Part shown: positions 37,557 through 45,125 of the stretch, piece by piece
How the letters are laid out: the number at the start of each line of letters is the position of its first letter
How positions within the stretch are numbered: position 1 is the first letter of the stretch
Assembly: GCA_902363445.1 (NCBI GenBank)
Contig: CABJAB010000006.1
Coordinates: 186,001 to 250,000 of the forward strand
Source: Lachnospiraceae bacterium
GTDB taxonomy: Bacteria; Bacillota; Clostridia; Lachnospirales; Lachnospiraceae
Reading direction: 5' to 3'
DNA: 64,000 bases
Notes under the pieces: model-generated
Database searches by the model: none
What the model saw: the letters and a program-made list of their open reading frames with translations, nothing else
What the model was told of the DNA's origin: nothing
Translations under genes and position numbers: made by a program

Positions 37557-37958
37557 CTTCTCTTTCTTTTTCTGCTGTCTCAACTGAAACTGACGTTCAC
37601 TGACCGCGTCTTTCCGTTCCCGGGCCGATACCTTCCGGTCGAATCTGCGTTGTTCCTGCTGCAGCTTGAGAGCTTCCTGAGATCTCGTGCCAATCCCGCT
37701 CCTCTCTGTCTGCCTGCGCGCCTCCCGCTGGACCCGCTTCGGGTTTCTCCCCGTTTCCTTCCGTTCCGTCTCCACAGCCGGACTGAACTGCAGCCGGTAA
37801 TAATGCTCCTTCAGATACTCATACACCTCATAGTCCCTGGGCTCGGCGCCGAAAACGACCCTGCACACCGACAGCTTTCCCTCTGAAACCTGTTCCACCA
37901 CGCCTACCCAGAATGGTTCCTCAAAAAACACTGTTACCGTTATCAATTCTCTGTCCAT
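37542..37958 (-). CDS. yjdF: YjdF-family protein (DUF2992)
   Basis: A 138-residue protein. The N-terminal half has the family core TVTVFFEEPFWVGVVEQ, KLSVCRVVFGAEPRDYEVYE and HYYRLQFSP. The C-terminal half is very rich in Lys, Arg, Gln and Glu and probably helical. Function is unknown; Bacillus yjdF is associated with a riboswitch that binds azaaromatic compounds, suggesting a toxic-heterocycle response. ATG at 37958 follows AAGGAGGAG. A matching structured leader lies just upstream. Confidence 0.92.
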   Translation of the reverse strand: MDRELITVTVFFEEPFWVGVVEQVSEGKLSVCRVVFGAEPRDYEVYEYLKEHYYRLQFSPAVETERKETGRNPKRVQREARRQTERSGIGTRSQEALKLQQEQRRFDRKVSARERKDAVSERQFQLRQQKKKEKHRGR

Positions 37959-37989
37959 CTTTACTCCTCCTTAAAGTTCAATGAACAAA

Positions 37990-38085
37990 GAACGGACGAC
38001 CAAGGAGGAAGGCTACTGACAGCGGCCGCACTTTTACGGCCGCCGCGCCCGGACTACCGACCGGGCCGTGTTTTTATCTTTGCTG
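37990..38085 (-). ncRNA. yjdF-motif riboswitch-like leader
   Basis: The minus-strand leader contains a GC-rich structured stretch: AAAAACACGGCCCGG, GTAGTCCGGGCGCGGCGGCC, GTAAAAGTGCGGCCGC and TGTCAGTAGCC. From memory this fits the yjdF RNA motif, and it lies upstream of a yjdF gene. The exact boundaries and consensus fit were not checked against a covariance model. Confidence 0.75.
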
Positions 38086-38130
38086 CTTTTATACTACCGT
38101 TGCGGCCGTACTCCTGTCAAGTATTCTGTT

Positions 38131-39423
38131 TTATCCTTCCACATTCACCTGTCCGCAGGAGGTATCCTCCTGATTCCCTATCTGCATGGATATCCTGCGG
38201 CTGTACCAAGCGATCACGGCGGACAAAAGTGCAGAAGCCAGAAATATCCATCCTTCTCTGCCCGCCATCTTTTCAAACAGCACCCCATAGGTCATCTGTC
38301 CCAGGGGCTGAGAACATGTGGAAATAGCCAGTATCCAAGAAATCACTTTTCCGATCATGGCCTCTGGAGTCGTCATTTGGATATAGGCCATGACCTGGAT
38401 CGTGAAAAGAGTAGAGCAGACCATGATCAGAAAACCAGAAACAGCAAATACCCCATATGCCACAAGATCAGAGGATTGCAGCAGCAGGACCAGACCCATC
38501 GGGGCTGTGCCGAGACAGCATGCAAGCAGGAGCTTCCAGCTTTTCCGGATACTCAGCTTTTTGTTCAGTACGCCGGCCAATATCCCGCCGGCCAAGCCTC
38601 CAAACGCAAGGATCCCCTGCAGATATCCCAGCATCTGGGAAGAGAGGCTGGGCGGAAAATGAAGGACCTGTGTGACAACCACAGGAAAACTGATGATGAT
38701 GAGCGCGGACAAAGTAAAATTGATCATAGCGCAGCATATTGTCATCTTTCCTATCGCCGCATTTTCTTTTCCTATGAACCGGACGCTGCTTTTTAAGTCC
38801 TTCCATGCCGTCCGGATGATCCGCTCGCTCCGCTTCTGTTTCTGAAAAGGAATGGTGATGAATATCTCCATAACCGCCGATACGGTGAAGCACACCGTAC
38901 AAACGTATAACACCGGCAGGATTCCCCAGATCTGATAGACGATACCGCCCAGGGCAGGCCCCAGGAGTCCGGAAAGTGACGCTACCATATTGATGACTGC
39001 GTTGGCGGACATCAGTCCTTCCCTATTTACGAGAAGAGGAATACTGGCCTGTACCGACGGCTGGTAGGCTCCTGATATTCCATAGAGGAAAAACAGGACG
39101 ATCAGAATCATGAGCACAAGATCTGCCTTTCCGTATAGGATGGCGAATAAAAATACCAGAGCAGCCGTAAAAAAGTCCAGTATTACCATGATATTCCGCT
39201 TATTCACCCTGTCGGCTACCAATCCTCCGATGGGAGACATCACGAACATCGGAATGAAGGTACAGCCGGATACCACTCCCAGCAGAGCCGATGATCCGGT
39301 CTCCCTCAGCAGATGAAGCGGCAGCGCAAATCTCAGCACCGCATTTCCGAACAGCGAAATAATCTGCCCGATCACTACCATGACAAAATCCTTTGAAACG
39401 ATCTGTTGTCTTTGTCCTTCCAT
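38131..39423 (-). CDS. MFS efflux transporter (MFS_3/EntS-like)
   Basis: A 430-residue major-facilitator protein with about 12 hydrophobic segments. The loop motif GLVADRVNKRNIMVI between helices 2 and 3 matches the MFS A-motif region. Related proteins export macrolides or siderophores; the substrate here is unknown. ATG at 39423 has AGAGG upstream. The TetR gene lies 141 bases upstream on the same strand, with an operator in between, so this is a drug pump under TetR control. Confidence 0.9.
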   Translation of the reverse strand: MEGQRQQIVSKDFVMVVIGQIISLFGNAVLRFALPLHLLRETGSSALLGVVSGCTFIPMFVMSPIGGLVADRVNKRNIMVILDFFTAALVFLFAILYGKADLVLMILIVLFFLYGISGAYQPSVQASIPLLVNREGLMSANAVINMVASLSGLLGPALGGIVYQIWGILPVLYVCTVCFTVSAVMEIFITIPFQKQKRSERIIRTAWKDLKSSVRFIGKENAAIGKMTICCAMINFTLSALIIISFPVVVTQVLHFPPSLSSQMLGYLQGILAFGGLAGGILAGVLNKKLSIRKSWKLLLACCLGTAPMGLVLLLQSSDLVAYGVFAVSGFLIMVCSTLFTIQVMAYIQMTTPEAMIGKVISWILAISTCSQPLGQMTYGVLFEKMAGREGWIFLASALLSAVIAWYSRRISMQIGNQEDTSCGQVNVEG

Positions 39424-39481
39424 AAGTAAACCTCTATCCTTCCGATTTGTTGTAGGTCCATATTTCTGTCTTGATTTTTTA

Positions 39482-39502
39482 ATACCAACCGTTGGTATGT
39501 AT
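39482..39502 (-). promoter_or_regulatory. TetR operator upstream of the MFS gene
   Basis: A 21-bp site ATACCAAC-N5-GTATGTAT in the same 8-5-8 format as the two sites in the tetR promoter. Read differently, it is a perfect ATACCAAC/GTTGGTAT palindrome with a 1-base centre. Confidence 0.8.
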
Positions 39503-39564
39503 TTGGCAAAAAAAAATACCTCCTCTGCCTTAGTGCCGGTATATCCAGCGGAAGTACCGCCGGA

Positions 39565-40227
39565 TCATTCCTCTTTTCTATTTTGTCTGTACATCTCCGC
39601 GTATTTTTCAAGCTGCTCGACCATCCCGTCTTCGATGACATCCACACCCCAGAGCCGGAGTGTATGCTGAAAAAACCGCATCTTCCGCACAGCCTCTTCC
39701 GGTGTGCAGTGGTAAACCATGGGGTTCAGCCAAATCCCCCCCAGCAAAAGCAGTGTCTCCGAAAGCTCCTTCGGATAATCCGTCACTATGGAACCGTCCT
39801 CTATCCCTTCCTGAACCGTGGGAAGTATATAGGATACGGACTCATCCTGTATGGATTCAGCCAGGTAGCGGACCAGAAGCTGTGGATTTTTCAGCATATC
39901 AGGAGCGGCCGTGAACATTTCCATCTGGGAAGACTGATAGACAGATTCATGAAACATAAGCCGGAGTTTTTCTTTTCCGGTAAGGTCTTTCCTGTCCCGA
40001 ATCTTCTGCATTTTTTCCTCAGATCCGGAATATATCCGGTCCGCCACGGCTATCATGATGTCTTCCTTTGATTTAAAGTGATGATAAATAGCTCCCTTGC
40101 TCAGCCCTCCCAGGTGATTGATGATCTCCTGAATGGAGGTATGCTCATATCCCTTTTCTATAAACAGTCTGGCGGCTGTCTCAACGATCAAATTCCTGGT
40201 TTCCTCCGGATATTTATTTCTGGCCAT
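39565..40227 (-). CDS. TetR-family repressor of the adjacent MFS pump
   Basis: A 220-residue regulator. The N-terminal helix-turn-helix reads LFIEKGYEHTSIQEIINHLG and GLSKGAIYHHFKSKEDI; the rest is a typical all-helical ligand domain. The ATG at 40227 has GAGGAG upstream; the longer frame to 40497 covers the promoter and is rejected. Three matching operators (two in its promoter, one before the MFS gene) indicate autoregulation and control of the pump. Confidence 0.94.
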   Translation of the reverse strand: MARNKYPEETRNLIVETAARLFIEKGYEHTSIQEIINHLGGLSKGAIYHHFKSKEDIMIAVADRIYSGSEEKMQKIRDRKDLTGKEKLRLMFHESVYQSSQMEMFTAAPDMLKNPQLLVRYLAESIQDESVSYILPTVQEGIEDGSIVTDYPKELSETLLLLGGIWLNPMVYHCTPEEAVRKMRFFQHTLRLWGVDVIEDGMVEQLEKYAEMYRQNRKEE

Positions 40228-40240
40228 TTCTTTTCTCCTC

Positions 40241-40261
40241 ATACATACCAACAGTATGTTC
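40241..40261 (-). promoter_or_regulatory. Second TetR operator, in the tetR leader
   Basis: A 21-bp ATACATAC-N5-GTATGTTC, an imperfect copy of the main operator 24 bases away, located between the -10 box and the tetR ribosome binding site. Confidence 0.75.
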
Positions 40262-40290
40262 ATTATACATACGATTGGTATGTATGTCAA
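40262..40290 (-). promoter_or_regulatory. Consensus tetR promoter with embedded operator
   Basis: On the minus strand TTGACA (40285-40290), a 17-base spacer and TATAAT (40262-40267) match the sigma-A consensus exactly. A perfect palindrome ATACATAC-N5-GTATGTAT (40265-40285) fills the spacer. Confidence 0.93.
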
Positions 40291-40322
40291 TGACATTATT
40301 TTTTTTAGTTGGCAAAAATTTC

Positions 40323-40353
40323 TTGACTTTGAGTCCGCTCCAGGTGCTATAGT
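40323..40353 (+). promoter_or_regulatory. MerR-type promoter of the MBL-fold gene
   Basis: TTGACT (40323-40328) and TATAGT (40348-40353) are separated by 19 bases. Overlapping the -35 and spacer is a dyad CTTTGAG-N4-CTCCAGG of the kind bound by MerR-family aldehyde or thiol sensors. No MerR gene is adjacent. Confidence 0.75.
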
Positions 40354-40376
40354 TTTGACATTCAGGAGGTGACACA

Positions 40377-41424
40377 TTGAAAAACAAAGGATACTGGTAT
40401 AAAAAAACAATTTCTCAATGGCAATGATGTCTATGAAGAAAACGGTGAACTGCAAAGGGTGCAGAGTGACTGCGCCGTGATCCGCAGCAACGGGCAATGG
40501 GGAATCATCGACGTCGGAATCGGAGATTATGGAAATATCCGGGCTCAGCTGACGGAACAGCTGCAGCAGCTCGCCCAGTCAAACGGCGGTCAGATCCAGC
40601 TGGATTTTATCCTCATCACCCATTCCCATGTGGATCACGGAGGATATTTCTCCGGTTTGTTCGAGGATAACCCCAATATCACCATGTCTGACAGCTGTAC
40701 GGTCTATCTGAAGGATTATGAAGACAACAATCCTTCGTATTCCAATCCCGAAATGGAGTCCTTGTACAACAATACCCAGGTATATGAGGGAATCCTGGAT
40801 GAATTAGAACAACGTTTCGGCAGCGGACTATCCTCTCATCTGCTCCGTTCTGATTATCCTCCCGCTGCCTTCGGGGACTTCACTCTGGAATTCTACAACA
40901 GCGGGGCTGAGGCTGCTGCGAGCGGCAGACTGAACGACAACAGTACCGTAGTTCTGATGACACATAAAAATGGAACAAGGCTTCTGATGATGGGGGACTG
41001 TGAACTCTCCGCGGAAGAAAATCTGATGTCCGGAGAAATGGCAGACTTGGCAGATATCGATATATTAAAAGCAGGGCACCACGGCCTGGCCTCTTCCACC
41101 GGCGTCCGTTTCATGGCGAAAATGGATCCAGATGCCGTGGTCGCCACTGGTATCTATGGAATGTATGTAAACGGTGACGGCGGCTCCCTTGCTTATAAGT
41201 GCCGGACATCCGGCGTCTCCATGTATTCTCCGCAGTTCAATGCGGAAGGATTGACTCTGGCCTTCGGGGAAGATCAGAGAGAATATGCCTTTTACAACGG
41301 GATTTCAGAAACCGTGAGCGCCGTACCCAGCCCTCTTAAAGAAGGCTGGATAACCATAAGCCCTAATTTCCGGATTCAGGTAAACGAAGATCTGGCGCTG
41401 GTAAAAGAGAAGCCGGTTCTTTAA
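40377..41424 (+). pseudogene. Metallo-beta-lactamase-fold hydrolase, frameshifted (or slippage-dependent) near the start
   Basis: A ComEC/Rec2-like MBL hydrolase: ITHSHVDHGGYFSGL (zinc ligands), LMMGDCELSAEE and DILKAGHHGLASSTG. The best start is TTG at 40377 behind AGGAGGTGA. It reads KNKGYWYKK and then leaves frame in a run of seven A (40402-40408), hitting TGA after 16 codons. With one A fewer, the frame runs unbroken into QFLNGNDVYEENG and the MBL domain. Without a shift the only usable start is GTG at 40459, which has no ribosome binding site. It is either a fresh pseudogene, an A-run slippage gene, or a sequence error. It converges on the alcohol dehydrogenase gene, sharing 4 bases. Confidence 0.8.
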
Positions 41425-42599
41425 AAATCAACTTCGGTCCCGTTGTAAATGCAGGTGAACAGTTTTTCCATCGCAGCGGTATCAATCGTCCTGGGATTGG
41501 AGCCTGTGCACGCATCTTCCACCGCGTTCTTCGCGATCTCTCCGATTTTTTCCCTGAATTCCTCTTCTTTCACACCGCATTCCTTCATGGTATTGGGAAT
41601 TCCCAAGTAATCGTTCATGGAGCGGATCTTTTTCTTCAGCCCGTCTATGCACTCCTGCTCCGTGCCGTTTATCCCGACGGCATTGGCAATTTCAGCATAC
41701 CTTTTGGCCGCTTCGGGTTCTTTTGCATTATAAGAGATCACATAAGGCAGATACATAGCGTTGGCAAGACCGTGCGTGATATGTCCCGTGGAGAATATTG
41801 CGCCGGTTTTGTGGGCCATAGAGTGAACGATTCCTAAAAGCGCGTTGGAAAACGCCATTCCCGCCAGACACTGCCCATAGTGCATTTCTTCACGGCTCTT
41901 CATGTCCCCATCATAGGACTTGATCAAATCACTGTTCACGATCTGGATAGCTTTAAGTGCCAATGGATCTGTAAAGGTACAATGGAGTGTGGATACGTAA
42001 GCCTCAATGGCATGGGTAAGGGCATCCATCCCCGTATAAGCCACCTGCTTTGCGGGAAGCCCTTCCACGAGCTCCGGATCTACGATCGCGACATCAGGAG
42101 TGATATTAAAATCCGCAAGGGGATATTTGATCCCTTTCTGATAATCGGTGATCACGGAAAAGGCCGTGACTTCTGTCGCCGTGCCGGAGGTAGTGGGAAT
42201 CGCCGCAAATTTTGCTTTTATCCTCAGCTCCGGGAAATTGAAGGGTGTGCAAAGGTCCTCAAAGGTAGTCTCCGGGTATTCATAAAATGCCCACATAGCC
42301 TTCGCCGCATCGATCGGAGAACCCCCGCCCATGGAAACGATCCAGTCCGGCTGGAATTCTCTCATGGCCTCCGCCCCTTTCATGACTGTCTCTACGGAAG
42401 GGTCCGGCTCTACTCCTTCAAACAGCCTCACTTCCATTCCTGCTTCCTTCAGGTAATTCACAGCCTTGTCCAGAAATCCCTGCTTCTTCATGGAGCTTCC
42501 GCCCACAACAAGGAAAGCTTTTTTTCCCTTCAGGTTTTTAAGCTCTTCCAGGCATCCTTTCCCGTGGTAAATATCTCTGGGTAATGTAAATCTGCTCAT
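41421..42599 (-). CDS. Iron-containing alcohol dehydrogenase
   Basis: A 392-residue group III dehydrogenase that reduces aldehydes or oxidises alcohols with NAD(P)H. The cofactor loop is GGGSPIDAAKAMWAFYE. Metal ligands are in the DPELVEGLPAKQVAYTGMDALTH and HSMAHKTGAIFSTGHITHG regions. ATG at 42599 has GAAGGAGG upstream. It is monocistronic, with a near-consensus promoter. The nearby MBL gene has a MerR promoter of the type used for aldehyde responses, so a shared aldehyde theme is possible (inference). Confidence 0.94.
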   Translation of the reverse strand: MSRFTLPRDIYHGKGCLEELKNLKGKKAFLVVGGSSMKKQGFLDKAVNYLKEAGMEVRLFEGVEPDPSVETVMKGAEAMREFQPDWIVSMGGGSPIDAAKAMWAFYEYPETTFEDLCTPFNFPELRIKAKFAAIPTTSGTATEVTAFSVITDYQKGIKYPLADFNITPDVAIVDPELVEGLPAKQVAYTGMDALTHAIEAYVSTLHCTFTDPLALKAIQIVNSDLIKSYDGDMKSREEMHYGQCLAGMAFSNALLGIVHSMAHKTGAIFSTGHITHGLANAMYLPYVISYNAKEPEAAKRYAEIANAVGINGTEQECIDGLKKKIRSMNDYLGIPNTMKECGVKEEEFREKIGEIAKNAVEDACTGSNPRTIDTAAMEKLFTCIYNGTEVDF

Positions 42600-42667
42600 A
42601 TGATCCTCCTTCTGCTCTGCAAGTGTAAATAGTTTTTTATTGTTAAGTATTTGTCAATTACGAGCTT

Positions 42668-42696
42668 ATTATACTGGAAAAAACTGAGATTTTCAA
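42668..42696 (-). promoter_or_regulatory. Promoter of the iron alcohol dehydrogenase
   Basis: On the minus strand TTGAAA (42691-42696), 17-base spacer and TATAAT (42668-42673). Confidence 0.8.
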
Positions 42697-42864
42697 GGGT
42701 TTTGTTAATAAAATATCATATATGTTATATTTTTGTCAATACCGTACAATACCCCGTCAGGGAATGCTGTTCTCTTTGTGGATATTGTCCTGCGCTGGAC
42801 TAAATCCGGAAAAGATGATATATTTATAAAAAGTTTTATTCTATCACAGAAAGGCGGGATACCT

Positions 42865-42903
42865 ATGCGTCTCTGTATTGACGGCGCTCCATGCAAGGTC
42901 TGA
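42865..42903 (+). CDS. Candidate 12-residue leader peptide before the MFS gene
   Basis: A short frame MRLCIDGAPCKV with an AAGGCGGGA ribosome binding site lies about 100 bases before an MFS drug-efflux gene. Its stop falls inside the left part of a 10-bp hairpin (42887-42926), and a second, mutually exclusive pairing leads to a T-run. This layout fits ribosome-mediated attenuation, but no experimental family was recognised. Confidence 0.45.
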   Translation: MRLCIDGAPCKV

Positions 42904-42926
42904 TCAGCGGACGGATTTGCATGGAG
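42887..42926. repeat. Hairpin element CTCCATGCAA / TTGCATGGAG, copy 1
   Basis: A perfect 10-bp inverted repeat with a 20-base loop. A closely similar element (same arms, similar loop with GGTC and CGG) occurs at 54029-54068, so this may be a dispersed palindromic repeat as well as a leader structure. Confidence 0.7.
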
Positions 42927-42999
42927 ACGGATTTCTTTTCGTCCGGTCGGGCTTTGCATTTTAATATGATAAAAATATATTAAAAGGAGCAAAGTCATA

Positions 43000-44319
43000 A
43001 TGAAAAAATCAAAAAATCCATTTCACGGATTACATACGTTTATCCTTTTATGGATAACCCAGGCCTTTTCCACTCTGGGAAGCTCCATGACCAGCTATGC
43101 GCTCGTCGTCTGGTCATATCAGCAGACAGGCTCTGCCCTGACCACTGCGATGCTTTCCATCTGTTCCTATGCACCCTATGTGCTCCTCAGCATTTTTGCC
43201 GGCGCACTGAGTGACAAATGGGACAAAAAGCGCACCATGCTCATCTGTGACAGTGCGGCCGCCGCCACTACCGTATTAGTTCTGGCGCTTCTCGGCACCG
43301 GCAGGCTGGAGATATGGCATTTATACCTCATCAACGCTTTAAACGGCCTTATGAACACCGTACAGCAGCCCGCCTCTGACGTGGCGGTCAGTCTGCTGGC
43401 GCCAAAAGAACAGTACCAGCGTGTCGGAGGGATGCGTTCCTTTTCTAACTCCCTGGTGACGGTCCTGACGCCGGTCATCGCGACTACGGTCCTATCCTTT
43501 TTCGGGATGACCACGGTCATTCTCTTCGATCTGATTACCTTTGCCACAGCGTTTCTCACCCTCGCCCTTTTCATCCGTTTTCCGGAGCAGGAAGCGGCGC
43601 CGGAAAACGGCGCCGGCTCTCTATGGGATACGATGAAGGCCGGACTGGCATATCTTCGAAAAAACCGCGGCATCCTGGATCTGATCCTGTTCCTCGCCGT
43701 CATTAATTTGGTCGCGTCCATGTATAATGCGGCGCTCCCTGCCATGCTCCTCTCCAGGAACGGCGGAAGCCAGACGGCTCTCGGCCTGGTAAATGCCTGC
43801 ACAGGTCTGGCGAACCTGGCCGGAAGCGTCTTCATGTCTTTCTGCCCGCCTCCCAAGAGCCGGGTCCGCGCCGTCTGCAACGCCCTGTTGTTTTCCATGA
43901 GCACAGAAAACTTCCTGCTCGCTTTCGGGCGCTGCCTCCCGGTCTGGTGTACGGGAGCCATTCTGGGATGGCTGCTCATACCGGTGATGAATACCAACAT
44001 CGACGTATTATTTCGCTCCCACATACCCATTGAGATGCAGGGACGGGTCTACTCGGTCCGCAATACTCTTCAGTTTTTTACCATTCCTTTGGGATACCTT
44101 CTCGGAGGCCTGTTCGTAGACAACCTGTTTGAGCCATTCATGGAAGCCCGGCCGCAGGGCAGTTTTTTTCTCGCTCTGTTCGGCCAGGGGAAAGGCTCCG
44201 GAGCCGCCATGCTCTTTCTGCTTCTCGGCGTGACCGGAGTCCTGACATGTTTGGTCTTCCGGAAGGACAGACATATATGGAAGCTGGAAGACCTCCAGAA
44301 AGAAAGCCATAGTTCATAG
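43000..44319 (+). CDS. MFS efflux transporter, macrolide-efflux-like
   Basis: A 439-residue MFS protein with about 12 hydrophobic segments and the loop motif GALSDKWDKKRTML after helix 2. Overall it resembles Mef-type and other drug exporters; the substrate is unknown. ATG at 43000 follows AAAAGGAG. Upstream lies a candidate leader peptide and hairpin, the usual arrangement for antibiotic-inducible resistance genes, which makes drug efflux more likely (inference). Confidence 0.88.
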   Translation: MKKSKNPFHGLHTFILLWITQAFSTLGSSMTSYALVVWSYQQTGSALTTAMLSICSYAPYVLLSIFAGALSDKWDKKRTMLICDSAAAATTVLVLALLGTGRLEIWHLYLINALNGLMNTVQQPASDVAVSLLAPKEQYQRVGGMRSFSNSLVTVLTPVIATTVLSFFGMTTVILFDLITFATAFLTLALFIRFPEQEAAPENGAGSLWDTMKAGLAYLRKNRGILDLILFLAVINLVASMYNAALPAMLLSRNGGSQTALGLVNACTGLANLAGSVFMSFCPPPKSRVRAVCNALLFSMSTENFLLAFGRCLPVWCTGAILGWLLIPVMNTNIDVLFRSHIPIEMQGRVYSVRNTLQFFTIPLGYLLGGLFVDNLFEPFMEARPQGSFFLALFGQGKGSGAAMLFLLLGVTGVLTCLVFRKDRHIWKLEDLQKESHSS

Positions 44320-44482
44320 CCGGAATCCGGCAGAAGAATGACCGTTTATTCCATCCCCTGCAGGGCGCATCAAAACCACCGCGCCCACAGGGGACTTTTC
44401 TATGTGAAAAACAAATGACAAGAGCGGCAGGGCAATGTATACTGAGAATCACAGACAGCACAGAAAAGGACGTGAAAATTCA

Positions 44483-45004
44483 ATGAGTGGATTCTTCTTG
44501 TTAATCCCATTTTTCCTGATAAGGTTCGGACTTCTCTCCCATTTGAGCAGGAGCGCGGTAAAACGCGCGGCTTATTTTCCACCTGTGGTCGGAAATGAGA
44601 AAACCGCCTATTGGATATATCAAATCTCAAACATCGCACTTATAGTGTATTTATGCTTTCTCACCGTCAATATAGATTTTTCCTGGCTGTTCGCCGCGGG
44701 CGCCGCCGTCTACATATCGGGACTTTTTTTCTGCGCGGTCTCCATGATCAACTACTCTGCCCCTTCTACCTCGGGGCTAAATTCCGGCGGTCTCTACCGC
44801 TACTCCCGGAATCCCATGTATGTGTCCTACTTTTTGTGTTTTTCGGGCTGCGTCCTTCTGACAAAATCATTTCCGCTGGGAGGAATTGTCCTCATATTTA
44901 TGATTTCCACCCATTGGATCATTCTTTCCGAGGAAAGATGGTGCTTAGAGAAATTTGGAGAGAGCTACGAACAGTACATGAAAAAAGTAAGACGGTATCT
45001 TTAA
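44483..45004 (+). CDS. PEMT/ICMT-family methyltransferase-like membrane protein
   Basis: A 173-residue membrane protein with four to five hydrophobic segments. The motif GGLYRYSRNPMYVSYF and the terminal EERWCLEKFGESYEQYM match the isoprenylcysteine/phospholipid methyltransferase superfamily, which uses S-adenosylmethionine. The substrate is unknown. ATG at 44483 has only AAAGGA upstream, at long spacing. It follows the MFS gene by 160 bases, and repeat copy B begins directly after its stop. Confidence 0.8.
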   Translation: MSGFFLLIPFFLIRFGLLSHLSRSAVKRAAYFPPVVGNEKTAYWIYQISNIALIVYLCFLTVNIDFSWLFAAGAAVYISGLFFCAVSMINYSAPSTSGLNSGGLYRYSRNPMYVSYFLCFSGCVLLTKSFPLGGIVLIFMISTHWIILSEERWCLEKFGESYEQYMKKVRRYL

Positions 45005-45016
45005 TAAAGACAAAAA

Positions 45017-45116
45017 TTTCCTGTCGACATATGATCGGTACTTCCGAAGCGGTGATAAAGCGGCCCCTGCATCACTAACGAACCGGAATCGTGACGGTCC
45101 GGAACTTCTTTCGGTG
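45017..45116 (-). repeat. Dispersed ~100-bp repeat, copy B
   Basis: The reverse complement aligns ungapped to 35489-35588 with roughly four-fifths identity by eye. It fills the space between the methyltransferase stop and the broken alkylsulfatase gene. Confidence 0.8.
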
Positions 45117-45125
45117 CCTCCACAA

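Noticed and set aside
42705..42998. 97-codon frame on the minus strand between alcohol dehydrogenase and MFS genes
   Set aside because: It covers the promoter and leader hairpin, has no ribosome binding site, and its translation is explained by the palindromic element.
44138..44461. Overlapping minus-strand frames in the MFS gene region
   Set aside because: They are antisense shadows of the MFS and methyltransferase genes without ribosome binding sites or family resemblance.
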